A stretch of 64,000 nucleotides of DNA, taken from assembly GCA_037951105.1 (NCBI GenBank), contig JBAMJV010003037.1, positions 1 through 64,000 of the forward strand. Reading direction: 5' to 3'. The notes under the pieces are model-generated. The model did no database searches and was not told where the DNA came from. It saw only the letters and a list, made by a program, of their open reading frames with translations. The DNA is from Echinarachnius parma (taxonomy: Eukaryota; Echinodermata; Echinoidea; Clypeasteroida; Echinarachniidae). This document shows, piece by piece, positions 11,838 to 24,652 of the stretch. The stretch's first letter is position 1. Every line of letters begins with the position of its first letter. The position numbers and the translations under genes are program-made.

Positions 11838-14800
11838 ATGGATGACCAAATGTGCCCGCGATGCAGGACAACGAAGTACAGAAACCCTTCCCTGAAGCTT
11901 ATGGTGAATGTCTGCGGACATACGTTGTAAGTAGTGACATTTAAATCTCTAAATCGGATCGGCTTTGCCAGCTAGAAATTACACAGTCCCATGTATTGGA
12001 AAATAAGTTTGACTTTTCAAAACGTTGATTAACATGTCATGAAAGTAAAGTGTCTGTCTTGTAAGAAAATGAATATTACTATTAGTATTGGCAATCATAG
12101 ATCATTTAGTTAGCAGGATAGAGCTATATTATAGGTATTTGGGGGTTTAGAATCTGAAATAATCAAATTAGTCAGAGACAGTGATTTTCTGCGATCGCGG
12201 AAAATCGCGGAATTTACCATTTCATTTTGAAACGGAAAATGAGTTTTCAAATGGAAAATCGCAGAAAACCTCTTTGACTGAAAAACATTGAGAAAATTGT
12301 CCATAATCGCTTTGAAAAGTAGCAGAATTTAGATAAAAGCGGGGCAATCGATATCATTTACATTAATTAAAGACGAGTGGTTATTTTCGAGAAATTCTTG
12401 GTTCGTTACTTCATTTGACTGTGGTTTGACAGTCGCTGAATTGCTAGTCATTTGAATGATATTGCCGATGGATGTACACACAAACTTAGGCCGACAGTCC
12501 CGGGAAAAAAACGGATGGATATCTGTATGATCTCGCTGATGAGCCAGTGCATTCAAAAAGTGGCTCAAAATTTGTTTTTTGGTAATCTACACCATTTCTA
12601 AATGTTTTGATATTCTACTTTTAATATATGATTGCATGGCATTTGAAAGCTAAACAGAAACAAAAATGAACCCCCAAACAATGAAAAAAACTGCGCAAAA
12701 TATCAGTAAATTTTGATCGCAGCGGTGGTTCTAGCCACATCTACTAAAGTAAATGGTCCAATCAGTTGGACCATTTACACGCAATATACGCTGGAGATAG
12801 TATACCGCCCATTCGTACATTGTACCGTTGTACCTATGCGTCCTAAAATCAATTTATATTGAAGAAATCTATCCCACTATTACTTGGTTTTGTCTTCAAT
12901 CTTCTTTTAAAAATGTAGATGTGAGAGCTGCGTGGAGCTGTTGTTTGTGCGAGGTTCTGGGACCTGTCCCGAGTGCAAGACTCCGCTGAGGAGGAACCAG
13001 TTCCGGGTTCAGCTCTTTGAAGACTCTCTCATTGAGAAGGAGGTCGATATCCGGAGGAAGATCATGAAAGAGTAAGAGTAATGACTAGCAATTTTGCGCA
13101 TCCTGTTCAATTTTCGACTGCGAAACGAATTAATGAACCAAGAATTTCTCCAAAATAACCACTCATAAAGTAAACAATATTGATTCCCCCATTCTTTATT
13201 TAAATTACACTACTTAATGGACTGTCAAACATACACATTTTCAATAATTACTGGAGAAAATGGGTCGGCAAAATCTTCCGATATTTTCTACCGCGAAAAT
13301 TTATTTCTCGGATCCGTCTCGGATCCGGCTCAGAAGCGATTATCGCCGGGAAATCGGATCGTTCCCGGATCGGATAACAGCATTAAGTAAGAGTCTCGAT
13401 GATAAATCACTTTACACAGAAAAGGCTATTCCAGGCATATGTACTTTTGTACAAGAAAATATTTCAATTTTTCAAATGTTTGAAAGGTGGACGGTGTATA
13501 TACCAAGTTGTTGTTGTAATCTCATCAATAATCATTTAAATCAAGTTTTAGGCCTGTAGGATTGTCTTGCAGGGTTAACTGCAGAGGTTTATATGAAACC
13601 CGTTTATATTACCTTTGTTGGTTTGTCCACTTCCTTATAATGTGTTTGTCAAGTACAAGATTAAGGCCTCAACTGAGTTTAAAAGTTGTATTCCAAGTTG
13701 CATACCACTGTATTGTCTCATGGAATGAAACATCTTGATACATGTATGTGTCCAATTGTACGGAAAGAGGAGATATGTAGTTGGTTAGTATAGTACATAA
13801 AACTTCTTCAGTAGGGACTATTAACCCGTTCCCTACCAGTTTTGCAATCTCCGCAGAGTTAATGCAGGACCCACCAGGTTCCAGTAGGCAATGCGTTAAA
13901 TAACGAGATTGAATTGCTTCTACATGTAGCTTATTAGTTTCCAAAATGATTGTTTTTTTTTACTATGTATTTAATATGATTTTCACGTTCCTTCCATTTT
14001 CTGTAATTACTTTTTGCGTAGCTTTAACAAGCAAGAGGAGGATTTTGCTTCTCTCAGAGAGTATAATGACTACTTGGAAGAAATAGAAAATATGGGTAAG
14101 TCATTAACTGCTAGATTATCATTTGTTATTTCATGCAATCCTCCACCCTAAATTTTTTTTTTCTCAACTGGACTTTTTGCGCAAGAAAGACTGTACTTGC
14201 CCAAATAGAAAATTTACTTGCTTGCTTACTTCTAATAGTTTTCATTTGCCCAATCGTGAAACCAATCTAGACCAGTTATGAAATTGTTCTTGCCCGACAT
14301 CAGTTGTTAGTTTCCTTGTCCTGTGCTTCTTATAATGGTAATATACAAATACAGCAAGGTATGAGAGAACCATTAAATTTCTAATACTAATTTTGTTAAG
14401 TTTTGTGGATTTGGACAATGTTATTAAAGACATCCTTTAAAGGGATCTAGTAACTTTGTTGACATGTGCAAAAAGTGATGAGTGGTTGATACAATGTATA
14501 TTGTTGTTATCTGATATGTCCACTGGATGTTGTGTGAAAATTTTCAAGTAAAATGGACGTTATATGGCAGAGTAAGGAGCAAAAATGCAAAGTGATATTC
14601 ACTAGCTCATTGATGGTTTTGATGGTCCAGTGGATAATTTAACATCTGAACACTTCAATGGTAAATATCTTTTTAATGAAAGGGAAATTTGAAAAAACGA
14701 AAGTTGTCCCATGATTTTATTGTTAATACGAATACAACAAGGTATGAGGGAACCGCTATAATTCCAATTGGATTTCTGTAAAGGCACATCTATACTTTGC

Positions 14801-17800
14801 ATTCAATTTTCGCAGTGTACAATCTGACAAACGGTGTGGATGTTGAAGATACCAGGAAGAAGATTGAGAACTACAGGAAATCAAATAAGGATCAAATCAC
14901 AAAGAACAGATCAGTAAAGGTGAGTTAAATACTACTTTCATTTTATAGTTGCCAATGCTTGTAAATGGCAGGACAGAACAATGTTTTTAAGGGCTACTTT
15001 AAGGCTGCCAACAATGTATGTGTACTCTGAAAATTGACTTGCATAGAAATCTTGTAGTAAGTTTTAGTGGGTTTGTGAATTTTGGGGGCTAGTATTAGCA
15101 TTTCAAAGGCTATACATTATGTCCCGGAGTCCCCATGTATTATTTTTGTTTTACTGCTAAGTGGTCCAGAGATGCAATGAAGGTTATGCCATTGTTTCAA
15201 GGAGTCCTAAATTGACAATCATTGTTTTCTCAATCATCATTTTTCTTGGTGGCCCATTACATCGAGTGCTTTGACAATTTGGTTATGAAGATGTTTCCTT
15301 ACATGTAGTTGTAGGCCCCAAATCAGAATTGTATGGTCTCGTACGGTCCATTACCACTTTTAAACGGGTGCAATACAGGGTGGCCCAAAAAAAACGTAAC
15401 GGGGCACTTCCCAAAATATAGTAACAAATGTATTATGTCCATCGGATAGAGTGTCTTTTCAAATGAACAACGATACCAAGAACAGTCAATTTGGTCGTGT
15501 AGTTTTTGTTTTAGGGCGCTGTGAGCGACACCATGTCAGGTTCTCTTTTTTGTCAATTTATATTGAGCCAGCGCTTGATGAATCGCACGAACCACCGTTC
15601 ATAGCGTTGAGCATCGCGCACTATTGTTAGTGTGCACTCAGCCGTGTGCCGAGAGAATGGGCATGGTCGCTGAATGGTATTACGGGCAAGGAGTGCGGTT
15701 AAACTGGCATTGACTAGGTCGAAATCTACATAAATCGGCACCTGACATGGTCTCACTCACTGCATCCTTAAACAAAAACGACCTGACCAAAATTACTGTT
15801 CTTGGTATCGTTTTTCATTGGAAAGGACACCCTATCCGATGAACATAAACATTGTGGTATTATATTTTGGGAAGTGCCCCGTTCCGTTTTTTTGGGGCCA
15901 CCCTGTATATGCACTAATTATGAAAGACCCATTGCATTTTTTTCTATGACTTTTTCTCCGTCCAGAGTCAGGACATGATGTTGCTGGAAGCCCTGTTAGA
16001 CGAAGAAGATCATGTTGTCGAGGAGAGGAGGCATGAGCGAGAGTTCTTGGATAGGCAGGTGCAGAACCAGAAGAAGAAGAACAAGGAAGCTCTCCTGGAT
16101 GAACTTGTAAGTTGTCCATTATTCCTTGACTTTCAACCATTTTCGTCTTTTCAATCATTTACATTGTTGACGGCATAAAAGGTTATCACAAACATTTCCA
16201 TGTACATGGAGGCACACCACAATGAACTTGTTAGTTGTGGATAATTCCTTGATTTTGCTTTTTTCAAACATTTCAATCTGTTTTGCGACCTAATACCTTG
16301 TCCTAAAGTTTTCCACTTTATCATGGGGGCATGCAGCTTGCTTACAAAATTAGCATCAATGCTATAGTTTTCATGTGTTTATTCATATTTTAAGACATGA
16401 AATAATTTCATATTTTGTTCAACCCAGTTGTTAAGGCAATGAGAGGGTCTACTCTATAATATCTACAGAAAAGAAGTAACCCTTTGATTCTCTTTAATAT
16501 TAAGCCAGTTTGCTCGTTTACATGAATAAAGAGCAGAATTATTTGTTCAGGGGAGGGTCTCCAGTGGTGTGACATTCGCTGTGTGCACGCATGATCGTTC
16601 ACCATTTTGCAAAAAAAAGGGGGTCATTGTCAATTGTGTTTGCAAAAATGAAATGTTTGCAGAAATAGAAAGAGGGCCACAATATGTGTTGTGTTTGTGT
16701 AGTACTTCAAATCTTTCATAGGGGGTGTTTTTTTGTAAATGTTTAATCTAGTTTTATGAAGAAATAATTTCCTCTATTATTTGTTCTTTGGGTGTTTCCA
16801 TGCTCCAATGCCAATGTAAATGTTCTAACCACTCTGCTATACTAGATTTTGCCATTCCTATAGAGTTAATACAGTACCCAGTACCCACAGTTTGCTGTCG
16901 TTCATCGGGTTAATCTGTTTGCAATCCCTAAAGAATAAATACAGGGCACAGCAGGTTCCTGGAGGCAATTGGTTAAAGTAGAAAGGGGAGGAATTTACCC
17001 TAAAGAGAAGTAATGATAACAATACTGTCTATTCTGTAATTTGCTCTCTACGCTAACTATCCGTTTGCTCTAATACAGATGTATTCTAACCGGTCGGCTG
17101 ACGAGGTGATCGCGAGTCACGTTGCAAACCAGCAGACACAAGAGGCACCGACGTACAAGCCCCCGCCAAGGAAAGCTATAGAGGTCATCTCTGGGGCAAA
17201 AGTGGTGAGCAATATTTTTCAAAATCGCACGGTCGAAATATGGTGCCTTAGCTATCGTGCAAGTTTTATATCGAGCCCAAATTAACATGCACTCAATTTT
17301 GATGGTAATCCATCAACCAGTCAGATATCACAATTACCAGCAATTTGTTCATATACATGTATATTAATCATCACCATCACCATCACCATCACCATCACCA
17401 TCATCATCACCATCATCATCACCCTTATCATCATCCTCATCATCACCATCATCACCATCATCATCAGCCTCATCATCATCAGCCTCATCATCATCATCAT
17501 CATCACCATCACCATCATCATCATCACCCTTATCATCATCATCATCATCAATTTTGATGGTAATCCATCAACCAGTCAGATATCACAATTACCAGCAATT
17601 TGTTCATATACATGTATATTAATCATCATCATCACCACCACCACCACCACCACCACCATCACCATCACCATCACCATCACCATCACCATCACCATCATCA
17701 TCACCCTTATCATCATCCTCATCATCACCATCATCACCATCATCATCAGCCTCATCATCATCAGCCTCATCATCATCATCATCATCACCATCATCATCAT

Positions 17801-19224
17801 CACCATCACCATCATCATCATCACCCTTATCATCATCATCATCACCATCACCATCATCATCATCACCCTTATCATCATCATCATCACCATCATCATCAGC
17901 CTCATTGTCATCATTATCATCGTCATTATGATTATGATTATGATTAAAATCATTTAATGCAGGGTGTTGGCCACAAGGACAACTTCCTGCCCATCCCCAA
18001 GGTGGAGGAGGTCCCGTACGAGTACCAGGAGCTGGAGGTGTTCACCCTGGGACCACCTGCTCCTAGATCTCTGGCCGAGCTAGAGTCTAAAGGGTAAGCA
18101 CAACTACTGCGATTGCATTGTTAAAATCATCATGGAATTATAATTATTATAATATTAATATTAACCCATTGCTTACGGGAAGCAGGTAGGTTGTGTACAA
18201 ATTCTATGCGGATTTCTGAATCTCGTAGTGAACGGGTTAACAGCAATGACAACATAATGCTCCAGATTAGTGCCGTGGTGAAAAAGTGTTTTGGGAAACC
18301 GGAAACCTTCATGGACAAACTGGGTAACCATTCAGATAACCAATTACTCTTCTGTCTGGATTTTTGCCTTCCAAATGACGCAAACTTGTGTCCAGGCGCA
18401 TTTTCCACATTGTTTTCATCATCAGAGATAAACATGCAGTTGTTGTTGTTGTTTACATTATTGTAGAAATCTGGGAGCTGAAATTCAAAAGTATTTTTAT
18501 CCATCAAATCTAAGTGATATCGAAACAAAATTTACACTTGTAAACTTCATTTCTACTAATAAATTTTCTTGGGACATCTTTTTAATACATATTCACAGCA
18601 CCGACGGTAACCCAAACCATAAAATTGAAAACGGTAAATCTCCGAACATCACTACATCACTACTCCAGATAATCTTTTTTTCCTGCCAGGCAACCAGGGG
18701 TGGTGCTTCTATAGTTTTTATTTATTTATTTATTTTTTTTACTGCAAATGAATGTGATAATAATGAGACATGATATAGATGTTTTGTTCTTTTTTAACTG
18801 CAAACAAAATGATAATCAGATGTGCAATACCCGGTATAGAGGGCTCAAAAGTAAGACTGGCCCCCAAAATGAGCTTTGAGCCACCAAAATCTAATAAAAA
18901 GTCAAATTTTACTAGCCTGACTGGGCAACAAAAACAAACAGAATATGTTTTGAATGTCTTTGTTTTGGATAACTCAATTCTTCTGTCTGGCAAGCAAAAG
19001 TTAACAGATCTCAAGCATTGCGGTATAAATACTAATTTGATTAATATTTTTATATTTTCTCCAGGTTCACAAAACATATACGACCGGCATCTCCGTCGGG
19101 CCTGGGAGGGGGTTACAAGGAGCACATCGCTTGCCAGAGAGCCATCGAGGAGGCCTTTTCGGGACTATTCTACTTTCCGTTCAGGCACAAGTTTCAGGAT
19201 CCGCTTGGAATCGATACCAGTTGA
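11838..19224 (+). CDS. MNAT1: CDK-activating kinase assembly factor MAT1
   Basis: MAT1 stabilises the CDK7-cyclin H kinase and tethers it to TFIIH for transcription and nucleotide excision repair; it is nuclear. Coding exons: 11838-11926, 12919-13071, 14022-14095, 14816-14919, 15966-16106, 17079-17204, 17963-18093 and 19065-19224. All introns are GT-AG and the frame is continuous across them (978 nt, 325 codons plus TGA; the human protein has 309). The start MDDQMCPRC is the family's conserved N terminus. The C3HC4 RING is complete: C6, C9, C26, H28, C31, C34, C46, C49. A charged, helical, probably coiled-coil middle follows (exons 3-5), then the conserved C-terminal [14 protein letters not shown], which lies in the CDK7-cyclin H binding region. 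The protein runs about 16 residues past the usual end. Introns carry MITEs, a mariner-like element and a triplet repeat. Confidence 0.97.
12750..12777. repeat. TAAATGGTCC hairpin in MNAT1 intron 1
   Basis: Arms TAAATGGTCCAA and TTGGACCATTTA with loop TCAG. It is preceded by CACATCTACTA. The same layout, with a different but still pairing inner arm, begins the 724-bp inverted arms at 37549 and 47388, so this is probably a fragment of that element family. Confidence 0.6.
14290..14800. mobile_element. Family C MITE copies in MNAT1 intron 3
   Basis: A TTAA at 14437-14440 is followed by AGGGATCTAGTAACTTTGT, the left end of family C (see 9956-10269). The segment 14290-14440 resembles the opposite end of another copy (GCAAGGTATGAGAGAACC, repeated as ACAAGGTATGAGGGAACC near 14740). 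Two partial copies therefore seem joined head to tail. Confidence 0.55.
15376..15905. mobile_element. Mariner-like element with long inverted repeats (MNAT1 intron 4)
   Basis: It is flanked by TA on both sides (15374-15375, 15906-15907). The left end CAGGGTGGCCCAAAAAAAAC is matched by the right end GGGGCCACCCTG. Similarity continues inward for well over 100 bp, including ACGATACCAAGAACAGT and its inverse. No transposase is recognisable; the 67-codon - strand ORF inside has no motif I know. Confidence 0.75.
17293..17945. repeat. Expanded CAT/CAC triplet repeat with 256-bp duplication (MNAT1 intron 6)
   Basis: A unit beginning CAATTTTGATGG and running into (CAT/CAC)n occurs at 17293 and again at 17549. 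The triplet tract codes for poly-His on + and Met-rich peptides on -, but it lies between a proven donor (17205) and acceptor (17962), so it is intronic. Confidence 0.9.
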
Positions 19225-20239
19225 TGCAGTTGATGCCGACATACATGTAGTTCATTCAAACTTTTCCGACACTATCGCCCAATCGGGGCTTCTTAGAAGG
19301 AGACAAACAAAAAAAGGACTAATATTCATAGTCTTAGTATTATTGTAGTGAATACTGGACCAAAGAAGTGGTCTTCCGAGGACTATTGTACTCTCTGCAT
19401 TCATGATGCGAGTGATGGAGAGCGCATTAAGAATTGTATTCAGAACTGCGATAGTTCGGCTTTCTCCAGCTAAAGGGAGATTATAATATCCCAGTCACGC
19501 CGTTCCGTAAAGACTTACCGGAAGAGTCATGTTATTCAGTTTTCATGAAATGAAGTGAAACGTGGCTATTCCTTGGCTGTTTTGTGGCAATTACAGCATC
19601 TCTGTGACAATACATGGCAGTAACTGAGTCTACATAGCACGTCCTAGAAATCAGAGCAGACATTTTGAAATGTTGAAAATTATATCGGGTAAATTCAGCA
19701 GTGAACTGATGATGCTTCCGTTATGTTTATGGGAGTGGCCGGGTATTTGACATTGACTTTTTTGTGGCTATTCCTTGGTTTTACAAGGCCCGCGTATGTC
19801 AGTCTGTTGACAGTTCCATAAAATAACAATTTCTACAAATTGCTTTACGAGGCCCTTTCGACAATGCTTCGCGGAGGAGTGTGACTGCGACACAAGATAT
19901 GGAATCACTAACCCTGCTTGCGGCACATGTTCCCGGTTCGCTCTGAGAATGATACATGTACATGTACTAGCATAGGCATACCCAAGGGGGGGGGGGGGGT
20001 TGAGGGGTTCAAACCCCCCCCCCACCTTTGACCAAAAAATGACCGTTTTGGGGGTTTGAACCCTCCCCATTTACCACTTGTAGCTGGTCTCGAGACCACA
20101 TTTTAGCGGTCTCAACCATCATTACTGATGGTCTCAGTCTCGAAAACTTTCAACGGACTTCGGATAGTTTGGTATTCTTCAGCCAAAGTGAGGACATTAG
20201 TTTAAAAATTAACTCAAGACACGATTTGCTACTACTGTA
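19225..20239. other. MNAT1 3' flank
   Basis: Contains the MNAT1 3' UTR; no unambiguous polyadenylation signal can be fixed. A GC tract of the hAT-end type lies at about 19967-20066 (GCATAGGCATACCCAAGGGG, then G and C runs), probably an element relic. No further gene seen. Confidence 0.4.
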
Positions 20240-21073
20240 CACCGTGTCCCAGAAAAAACGAAACCGGGTTTCATGGCAGAAATTTTATGTTATAATGAAT
20301 AATTTACTTGATGGTATATATATGTCTGAAAAGCTACATGTCTCTTCTTTTATTTGATATACAACTTATGGCACATAATTCACGCATGACTGAATTAGAA
20401 CGATAGAAAGTGGTGTTACCAAAATTCAATTTGCGCGCAGAAATTGCAAGTTTGGGTGCACAGACACCGCATGAAAATTCATAATTTTATCTTTTATACG
20501 ACACCTCATGATTAAAAAATAAATTATATATGCCAGAGAACGAATACAATGAAAACATGCTTGATTCCAGCCCAAATGAGTAACTTTCCTGATCTAGCCT
20601 GTTTCCTGATCCCCATGTTTGTGTAAATTCACTCATGCATCAACGTCCATTGTCAGCTGCTAGTCAGGAAAGCTGAGCGACTTCTTACTCAACTTTCACT
20701 CATTTGGGCAGAAATCAGGCATGTTTTCATTGTACTCGTTCTCTGGCATAAATCATTTATTTTTTTAGCATGAGGTGTCATGTAAAAGATAAAAATATGA
20801 ACTTTTATGTGGTGTTTGTCCTTTTTAAAAATAAGTACGTTTACAACTCTTAAAACTCACCCAAACTTCAAATTTATGCGTGCAAATTGAATATTGGTAA
20901 CACCACTTTCCATTGTTCTAATTCAGTCATGCTTGAAGTATGTGCCATAAGTTGCACATCAAATGAAAGAAGAGACACAGAGCTTTCCAGGCATATATTA
21001 TCAATTAAATTATTCATTATGACAGAAAATTTCTGCCATGAAACCTGGTTTCGTTTTTTTCTGGGACACGGTG
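20240..21073. mobile_element. Mariner-type foldback element
   Basis: TA on both sides (20238-20239, 21074-21075). The ends CACCGTGTCCCAGAAAAAAC and its inverse continue into inverted arms of more than 300 bp that nearly meet in the centre (for example GAACGAATACAATGAAAACA at about 20540 and its inverse at about 20725). It is therefore almost one large hairpin. No coding capacity. It lies about 1 kb past the MNAT1 stop codon. Confidence 0.8.
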
Positions 21074-21075
21074 TA

Positions 21076-21847
21076 CAATGGAACCTCAATGTAACGAGGA
21101 GCTTGGAATTTTGTTGCCAATATAAAACTAGTACCTTGTTATATCAGGTAGGATAACAAAATGCTTGGACCAGTAAAATGGCAATGTTATATTTTAAAAC
21201 AGGGTTTTATTATATCAGAGTTCTTTATAATAATGAGTCAGAATTGTGATTGTTGAAGACTTGATATCAGCCAAAATGAACATACGATAACTTGTGACTC
21301 GTCTGTACATTAAGATTATTAATTGTGGTATTTTGCTTTCCTGCCAAAGTGAAGAGAGATGTACTTGAAATGCCAAGATTTGTCTACTCTCCATAATAGG
21401 CATTCATTGATACCCTCTTGATGCCGATTGAAAATTCATTCTAGAGTGATATCAAATCTTTACATTATTTTGATATTTATAAAAGGGAAAATCTATGTGA
21501 GATATCATATTCAGAAATTATGTACAGATGTATAATCAGACGTGTTAACCCCTTCAGGAATGATTGATTTTCGTATACATTCTCAATTATAGACCCCTTG
21601 CCCGAGTATTTTCGCAACCAGTCCTGAAGGGGTCAGTGGCAGGCAGGCTGGTATGGTCAAGCATGAATTACAGTGTATGTGCATAAGTTTGAATCTACTT
21701 GGAACTTTAATGTCACAGTTGGTCTCAAAGTTGTTTGACAGCATCGGCCAAAGTGAACGTATTATGTATGCCTGCATGGACAGATATAATATGTTTATGG
21801 CAATTTGTGTGACAGCGGACACAAATCGAAACAATCATCTTGATTAT
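21076..21847. other. Intergenic, no gene seen
   Basis: AT-rich. AACCCCTTCAGGAATG near 21547 and CCTGAAGGGGT near 21625 form a short inverted repeat, perhaps a MITE relic. Confidence 0.35.
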
Positions 21848-21992
21848 GGCCCTGTTGCAGAAAGAGATACAATCGATTTTAAGTTACAATCAATTGTAAT
21901 TCAGAAAATTTGTGTTTTTCAACCAATCAGATTTGCACATTTAGAACACATTGTAACTTGCAATCGATTGTATCTCTTTCTGCAACGGGGCC
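21848..21992. mobile_element. Short MITE, family D
   Basis: The ends GGCCCTGTTGCAGAAAGAG and its inverse (CTCTTTCTGCAACGGGGCC) are flanked by TAT on both sides. The body contains AATCAATTGTAATTCAGAAAA and its inverse. Related copies are at 24130-24425 and 60680-60815. Confidence 0.7.
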
Positions 21993-24129
21993 TATATCAT
22001 GTATCTTGTGGATTTATATCAGATAAAAAATTTAAAAACACACAAATATGAGTTTGGACTGGTCAGTATATACATGTACTACCTTGTTTTACCAGAGCTC
22101 TTTAGAATGAGGTACTAGAGGCCATACAAATTACCTAAAGTTACCTTAAAAAAACAAAGAATATAAGGGATGGGAATGGCAAAATAACCATATCATAAGG
22201 TTTTGTTGTTATATCAGAGCTCTGTATATTAATCCCTAGATATGACATCTTGAACATGTCATGGATATGTGTGAAGTATTTTTGAATATCCTTTAAATAT
22301 GTATGAAACAGAAATTACATGTATGTATTCATTACAGAGCTTTAAAAATGAAATTAAAAATACAAGGTCATAATGACTGAAACATTACTCATTATGAGAA
22401 GTGTGGACTATTTTTTGTTTTAAACATGAATTTTAATGAATCGAACACAAGAAGTAAATCTCCCCCTAAACACTCATCATTTTTTTATATTCAAGAATGT
22501 TTTAAATTTTTGTCTCACCAAATTAATTCTATCGTATTAAGAAGAAAAAAATGTAGACAAAACTTCTTAGTTTATTTATTATGAGGAGTTGATTAAGGGG
22601 GCTTACATTTTGTGTTCTGTTTAGTATGCACTACTGAAGTTATATACATGTATTATGCTCGTTATAATATTGGAATTTTGGGAACTTATACGGTTACCCA
22701 CTTAAAGCTTTCACATTTTCCTTTGTATTTGTTGTTTGGCTGGTGGTAACAAAGGAATTAAATGGGGTTTTTATTTTTTCTCATGCTTCCCTATTAAATA
22801 GATAATTACAATTGAATGGAAAGAGTTCAGAATGCTTTTCAATTGTCAACATTAATGAGCAGTAGGTGAGAAAATTCACCCTTTTCACTAGGTACACACA
22901 TTTAGAATAAACAAGTCAGAGTCCACACTAAAGAACTGTTCAGTAACTAAAAAGTTCAATAACTTTATTGATAAGACATGATATTGGTGCATAGTTTGGA
23001 GAAGAATACATAATCAATGTAGCAAAAGTATAACTTGGAAGACATTTGTCTGAATACTGCTTTCATAATCGTGACAGGACAACTAAACATAAAGATATGT
23101 GGCCATAATTCAGTTATTGCACTGTAACATGAGGAATTTGCAGTCACTATCTTTCAGGGGGCCACATACCTTTATTTTCAAGAGTGACATCAGGAACAGG
23201 GGTTGGGGGGGGGGGGGGGGGGGGTATAATTATGGATGAGGTAATATTTACCCAAATTTGTATGGAGTTATGATTTATACCGGTAAGTACCATTCTAGAC
23301 TGCGCATGCTCAAAATATGAAAAACCCTGATTAGGTTGAATATGTAGCCCCAAAAAGTTACGATAATGGAACAAAAATGAGATAAACCAGCTTAGGCTAA
23401 TGTTCACTTTTAATAATTCTTCTCAGGAATCACTGATAATGGAAATATTGCATTTTTGTTTTAGTAACCACTCTTCGCTGCCATTCTGCCCACTGGAAGC
23501 TGCCATGTTGTGAAATGATATACAATTTGAATAGCAGCAGAGGCAACAACACCACACAACTCTACGTTGGACCTAACAATTACGGAGAGCTGTTGATTTC
23601 TTCGTAAAATTTTTGAAACGTCTCTTTTGAAATGGCATAAAGTTTGATAAAATCAGTTATACTTGTTATTATCAAGGAGCCTTGAAATAATTGATGTATT
23701 TTTTCTTTTGAATGTTTTATTCCAAGGCTACAAATTGCTTTCCATAATTGTAAGGTCCAACTAAAGTTCAACTTAGAATCTTGTGAAACACCCCCCCCCC
23801 CTCCCCCCATGTAACACCCTGCTATTAAAAAGTCTGTATGTAATGTCATTTGTACTTCGACTGTTTCAAAACATGGCAGGCTCCAGTTGGCAGTAAAAAC
23901 AGAGAAGAGTCAGGTCTCAAAATCATTTTAATAAATGCATGGGTGATTTTAATTTTTGTTTGCATTTGATAAAATTTGCTCCAAAGAATCTAAAATAAAT
24001 CAAAATTGGCGTTGCAATATTTCTTATTAGAGTTAAGCACTCTTATTCGCTCTGATGTCCCTAGTGTTACAGAGCCTACATAATAGCTTGGACTATTAAA
24101 CCCATATCAAAGAGGAAATACATATGACT
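21993..24129. other. Intergenic, no gene seen
   Basis: AT-rich with a poly-G run at about 23203-23223 and a poly-C run at about 23790-23808. No coding exon or RNA is recognisable. Confidence 0.4.
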
Positions 24130-24425
24130 AGGGGGTTTCACACAAAGATTTACAATCAATTGTAAGGTTGTGATATTCACGCGAGCGAGCCATCGTCATG
24201 CTCGCATTCGTAATAGCACTTGAAAATGCCACAAAATAAACCTGGCATAATCTGGATTAGTGGTTTGGCACTAGGCTGTATTTATTATGGCATGACAGGG
24301 GTTAATTGCAAGTCAGAACATGTGAATGAATATGCAAATCTGATTGGTTTAAATGTGCATATTTTCTGACTTGCGATTGATTGCAACTTTACAGTTGATT
24401 GTAACTCTTTGTGAAACAACACATG
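24130..24425. mobile_element. MITE related to family D
   Basis: Left TTTCACACAAAGATTTACAATC and right GATTGTAACTCTTTGTGAAA (here split) are imperfect inverted ends. The inner CTGATTGGTTTAAATGTGCA block corresponds to the family D body. Confidence 0.5.
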
Positions 24426-24652
24426 GTAAGTGATAACATTTATGCTAGTATCAGCATAATACCAAATCAAATAGTCTTCAAAAATTTAGATAAAATGGGC
24501 AATTGTGGTATGGCTGATAAAACCCCCAAAGTTCATCTAACCACATTCCCCTTGACCTTCCGAATGAGAAACGAGGAGACATTGCTGGGTTGGAGGATAA
24601 ACATAACAGAAGTAAACCAACGTAACCTCATTATATCAGGGTTAAAAATATA

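Noticed and set aside
17345..17947. Long poly-His (+) and Met-rich (-) ORFs
   Set aside because: They are translations of the CAT/CAC triplet repeat and lie inside a well-defined MNAT1 intron.
18779..19348. 189-codon + strand ORF
   Set aside because: Its second half overlaps MNAT1 exon 8 in another frame; the first half is intron. No independent support.
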